In this document: piece after piece, positions 22,303-24,480 of the stretch
Layout of the letters: every line of letters begins with the position of its first letter
Numbering within the stretch: the first letter of the stretch is position 1
DNA from: SURF-13 sp038924245
GTDB taxonomy: Bacteria > Pseudomonadota > Gammaproteobacteria > SURF-13
Length of the DNA: 24,480 nt
Direction of reading: 5' to 3'
NCBI GenBank assembly: GCA_038924245.1
Contig: JBCKVB010000024.1
Coordinates: 1-24,480, forward strand
Program-made: the position numbers and the translations under genes
Notes under the pieces: generated by a model
The model's input: the letters and a program-made list of their open reading frames with translations, nothing else
Database searches by the model: none
Told to the model about the DNA's origin: nothing

Positions 22303-23089
22303 AACCCACTCGTTGGAAGACGAAAAACAGAGGGAAGCTCAAACTGATCCAGTCCTGCAGAAACTGGACGGGCGACTTGTATCCGAGGGTCGAATGCAGC
22401 CGTTTCCGGTTATAAAATACCTCGATATACTCGAAGCTGGCCGCGGTCATGTCCGATCGCGTCGTGTAGCGTAACCCATGTACCCGCTCGTTCTTGAAGC
22501 TGTTGAACCAACTCATCGTCGGCGCATTATCCCAGCAGTTCCCTTTACGGCTCATCGAACAGGTCATACCGTACTCGGCAAGTTTGTCTTGGAAAGCACC
22601 ACTCGCGTACTGACTGCCCCGGTCAGAATGGTGCATCAGCCCCGGCGCCGGCGTCCATCGGAACCAGGCCATGGTCAGCGCATCGGTCACGATGTCCGCC
22701 GTCATGCGGGGTTTCAGCGACCAGCCCACCACCTCGCGGTTGAACAGGTCCAGAACGATGGCCAGATACAGCCATCCCTCATCCGTCCACAAGTAGGTGA
22801 TGTCGGAGGTCCAGACCTGGTTGGGCGCGGTCGGCGTGAAGTTCCTGGCCAGCAGGTTGTCGGCCACTGGCAACCCATGCCGGGAGTCCGTGAGTTCTGC
22901 GTCGATAGCGCGAATCAGCGCCAGCATTTGCGCGCCCGTCAGCCACTTGCGATTCGGCGTGCCGCCGCGCCTCCAGGCGCGGTAGCCGCTCAGGCTGACG
23001 TCCAGCACCGCGCACATCTGGGTCAGGTCGAACTGCTTGCGCTGCGTGTCGATCCAGGCGTACTTCACAGCGCATCCCTTGCTTCGCAC
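22268..23089 (-). pseudogene. IS-B orfB transposase, internally deleted, catalytic Glu lost, fused to the IS-A end
   Basis: From GTG 23089 the frame contains VKYAWIDTQRKQFDLTQMC, up to LALIRAIDAEL, and then jumps to TDSRHGLPVADN at about 22891. Compared with IS-A this removes 45 codons in frame (the KGAYGSPRM...RHKRCYKAT part). The rve core has D in QVWTSDITYLW and D in LMHHSDRGSQYAS, but the third catalytic position reads NAPTMSWFNSFKNE, with Met replacing Glu. After LQDWIS the frame leaves IS-B at 22342 and reads backwards through the IS-A end (LSFPLFFVFQRVGF...), giving an artificial tail to 22268. The product cannot be an active transposase. Confidence 0.9.
22314..22341 (+). repeat. Right terminal repeat of IS-A
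   Basis: This 28-base end begins TGGAAGACGA and finishes GGGAAGCTCA, the TG...CA type of end usual for IS3. On the minus strand it supplies the foreign tail of IS-B orfB. Confidence 0.75.
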
Positions 23090-23095
23090 ACGGCG

Positions 23096-23368
23096 CTATG
23101 CGCCTGTCGCTTTTTTTAGGATTTCGTTTTCCCGTCTGAGTCGGATGTTCTCTGTCCGCAGCCGCGATAACTCCATCTCCTCCGGCGTCACCACCTTGGT
23201 GCCAGCACCATTGAGCTTGCCCGCTGCCGCCGCTTTGACCCAGTTGCGCAAGGTCTGCTCGATCAGCCCCAGCTCCTTGGCCACCGCGCCAATCGTCTGC
23301 CCGTTCTTCACGCGCTTGACCGCCAGTTCCTTAAGCTCGACGGTGGATACTTGCTTCGGTATTTTCAT
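23096..23368 (-). CDS. IS-B OrfA, IS3-family helix-turn-helix protein
   Basis: The 90-residue protein MKIPKQVSTVELKELAVKRV... has the usual OrfA helix-turn-helix (TIGAVAKELGLIEQTLRNWVKAA) and a leucine-zipper-like C-terminal part (ELSRLRTENIRLRRENEILKKATGA). An A7 run at 23117-23111 is the kind of site used for programmed -1 frameshifting in IS3 elements. Here, however, orfB lies in the same frame as orfA, beyond the TAG at 23098-23096, so a -1 slip would not make OrfAB. OrfA itself looks complete but has no working partner here. Confidence 0.88.
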   Translation of the reverse strand: MKIPKQVSTVELKELAVKRVKNGQTIGAVAKELGLIEQTLRNWVKAAAAGKLNGAGTKVVTPEEMELSRLRTENIRLRRENEILKKATGA

Positions 23369-23406
23369 CGTCTTCCTCCAGTGTGAATGACATTTTATAT
23401 CATCCT

Positions 23407-23434
23407 TGGAAGACGAATTTTAGGGGGAAGCTCA
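23407..23434 (-). repeat. Left terminal repeat of IS-B
   Basis: On the minus strand it begins TGAGCTTCCC and ends CGTCTTCCA. It matches the IS-A end at 23 of 28 positions, showing that the two elements are close relatives. Confidence 0.75.
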
Positions 23435-23457
23435 TACCCAGCAGGGTGGCGGCCAAT

Positions 23458-24351
23458 TCAGAGGGTTGCACCTATCTGCCACATGTCGTCTTTCTCATAA
23501 CCTAGCGAAAGAAGGACGTCGTTTGCAGCTGCCTTGAAGTGCTCGACATCAGTAGACGAGAAATGGCTACGCCAATCGCCGATGCGTCCTGCACGCAGGG
23601 TATTATTACCTTGCTTCAAACGTACATAGAGACTCGAACCCTTCCTTGCCCTTTCCGACACCGCCTCAATAATGGCATCAATCTCTCTGTCAGTGAGGGT
23701 GATATCAAAGTGCTTCAACACACGCAGGAACTCCCCTTTCACGTTCGCGCGCATATCTTCGTAGCGGACAAGCAGGAACCGACTATCACCACTGACCACT
23801 TGAAACCAGCCACGGATCCAATCAGCGTACTCGGTTACACATATGTCTACGCAGTGTGCAAAAGCCGCTGATTTATCGTCGGCCTTATAGAAATCGTGGT
23901 GCCTATGGGAGGGGCTGTTAAGCACGTGATAGAAGCGACTGACGCACTGATCCCGCAGGTCCCGAACCATTACCACTGTTGGCACACCATGCCGCCGTAG
24001 AGCCTCAATACCTTCCGGCCGAGCCTCCACATGGGTTTTGATGAAAAAATTACCCCGCGCCGGAATATGTTCGAGCAGTGTCGGATCCAGAACGTGCTCC
24101 TGCAGCAGGTTTTGAGGATCGTAGCAAACCAGTCTGCGATACCCCTGGATGGCGCCCACAAGATTTTCCAGCCACGTTGTCCCCGACTTGGGCAGACCCG
24201 CGATAAAAACGAGTCGGTGTGGATAAGTGCTTGCACCGGGCAGAAGCTTGGCTTGAGTGTGCTGAATTAAAAACTTCAAGTACCGTGCATGAGGGAGCAA
24301 TCCAGCGCGCTGAAGTAACGATCTAAAAATTGAGCGGGCGGAATGTGTCAA
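23458..24351 (-). CDS. PAPS-dependent sulfotransferase
   Basis: The 297-residue product should transfer a sulfuryl group from PAPS to a hydroxyl or amine acceptor that I cannot identify. The fold's landmarks are all present: the 5'-phosphosulfate loop AGLPKSGTTW at 51-60, the catalytic-type histidine in IKTH (107), the 3'-phosphate site VMVRDLRDQCVSRFYH with R130 and S138, RYEDM near 196-200, and the C-terminal RAGRIGDWRSHF at 253-264, corresponding to the RKGxxGDWK motif of cytosolic sulfotransferases. There is no signal peptide. The coding sequence looks less GC-rich than the nuo genes. It stands alone between IS-B and the window edge, so it is probably acquired cargo. Bacterial relatives modify glycans, lipids or small metabolites. 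Confidence 0.9.
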   Translation of the reverse strand: MTHSARSIFRSLLQRAGLLPHARYLKFLIQHTQAKLLPGASTYPHRLVFIAGLPKSGTTWLENLVGAIQGYRRLVCYDPQNLLQEHVLDPTLLEHIPARGNFFIKTHVEARPEGIEALRRHGVPTVVMVRDLRDQCVSRFYHVLNSPSHRHHDFYKADDKSAAFAHCVDICVTEYADWIRGWFQVVSGDSRFLLVRYEDMRANVKGEFLRVLKHFDITLTDREIDAIIEAVSERARKGSSLYVRLKQGNNTLRAGRIGDWRSHFSSTDVEHFKAAANDVLLSLGYEKDDMWQIGATL

Positions 24352-24480
24352 TGACTTTGAGACACCGGTTGAGGGGAATTTAGTGTCGAACGCTGTGGCT
24401 CCCCTTGGGCGTTTGGCGTTTGTTTTGACAGGTTGATGCCGACCTGTTTGGGTAGTGCTAGCGGTCGGGGCTGTTGCCCC
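24352..24480. other. Region upstream of the sulfotransferase, to the window edge
   Basis: No gene is visible. Two short hairpins occur: ACAGGT-8-ACCTGT at 24428-24447 and GGGGC-4-GCCCC at 24467-24480. I found no convincing promoter; the start of any upstream neighbour is outside the window. Confidence 0.5.

Larger units (their letters stand above)
21363..22341 (+). mobile_element. IS3-family element IS-A, 5' end lost
   Basis: Only the last 10 codons and stop of orfA, a broken orfB and the right terminal repeat remain; the left end and nearly all of orfA are missing. The IS30 lies exactly where orfA is cut. The right end, TGGAAGACGA...GGGAAGCTCA at 22314-22341, matches the 5' end of IS-B at 23 of 28 positions. 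IS-A abuts IS-B tail to tail. Confidence 0.82.
22342..23434 (-). mobile_element. IS3-family element IS-B, 3' end lost
   Basis: Read leftward from the terminal repeat at 23434-23407, this element has a full orfA, a damaged orfB and then stops at the IS-A end with no right terminal repeat of its own. OrfB stays recognisable up to LQDWIS, so only the last few codons and the end are missing. The simplest reading is that IS-A inserted near the IS-B end and flanking material was later lost. Its 5' end lies 23 bases from the sulfotransferase stop. Confidence 0.82.

Noticed and set aside
23111..23117. A7 run of IS-B as a working programmed -1 frameshift site
   Set aside because: I traced the frames: a -1 slip leads to an Arg-rich frame (EVRLDRHAAQ), not to the VKYAWID frame of orfB.
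1..24480. CRISPR array or a multi-gene defence system
   Set aside because: No regularly spaced repeats of CRISPR type and no intact defence genes were found; the only defence-related trace is the mrr fragment.

Overview
The window reads as a chromosomal segment of a Beta- or Gammaproteobacterium. Evidence: a complete 14-gene nuoA-N operon with separate nuoC and nuoD, tpiA-secG-tRNA-Leu(GAG) upstream of it, uvrC-pgsA-tRNA-Gly-tRNA-Cys downstream of it, and a small DUF2818 membrane protein after nuoN, an arrangement I know mainly from Betaproteobacteria. NuoG lacks the cysteines of the extra N7 cluster found in enteric bacteria. I cannot name a genus. Essentially every intact gene lies on the minus strand, so transcription runs from right to left.

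Left edge (1-608): the start of a P4/DUF4102-type tyrosine integrase that is already dead (a one-base deletion and an in-frame TAA) and runs off the window. Upstream of it is a cluster of five GACGGTA-like motifs in both orientations. A terminator separates it from tRNA-Cys, so this looks like the tRNA-proximal end of a decayed integrative element lying mostly outside the window.

Core (609-19755): tRNA-Cys and tRNA-Gly with their own promoter, then pgsA, uvrC, a DUF2818 gene and the nuo operon. Most nuo genes overlap by 1-20 bases or lie a few bases apart. The clearest break is an 80-base AT-rich gap with a hairpin between nuoI and nuoJ, which separates the peripheral-arm genes and nuoH/I from the membrane-arm genes nuoJKLMN. 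Two candidate sigma-70 promoters, a perfect 11-bp tandem repeat and a leader hairpin precede nuoA. tRNA-Leu, secG and tpiA follow further upstream.

Right accessory region (19756-24480): an insertion-sequence graveyard. The last 62 codons of an Mrr-type restriction endonuclease are cut off by an IS30-family element whose transposase carries a frameshift and an amber codon. The other side of the IS30 abuts the tail of an IS3-family element (IS-A), broken by an exact 20-bp tandem duplication. IS-A in turn abuts, tail to tail, a second related IS3-family element (IS-B) that has lost 45 internal codons, its catalytic glutamate and its 3' end. Beyond these lies an apparently intact PAPS-dependent sulfotransferase gene, probably the only functional cargo. 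No transposase in the window looks intact.

I did not find a convincing new multi-gene system. The points most worth following are the mrr remnant and IS deletion history, the repeat cluster beside the dead integrase, the duplicated operator-like sequence at the nuo promoter, and the orphan sulfotransferase.
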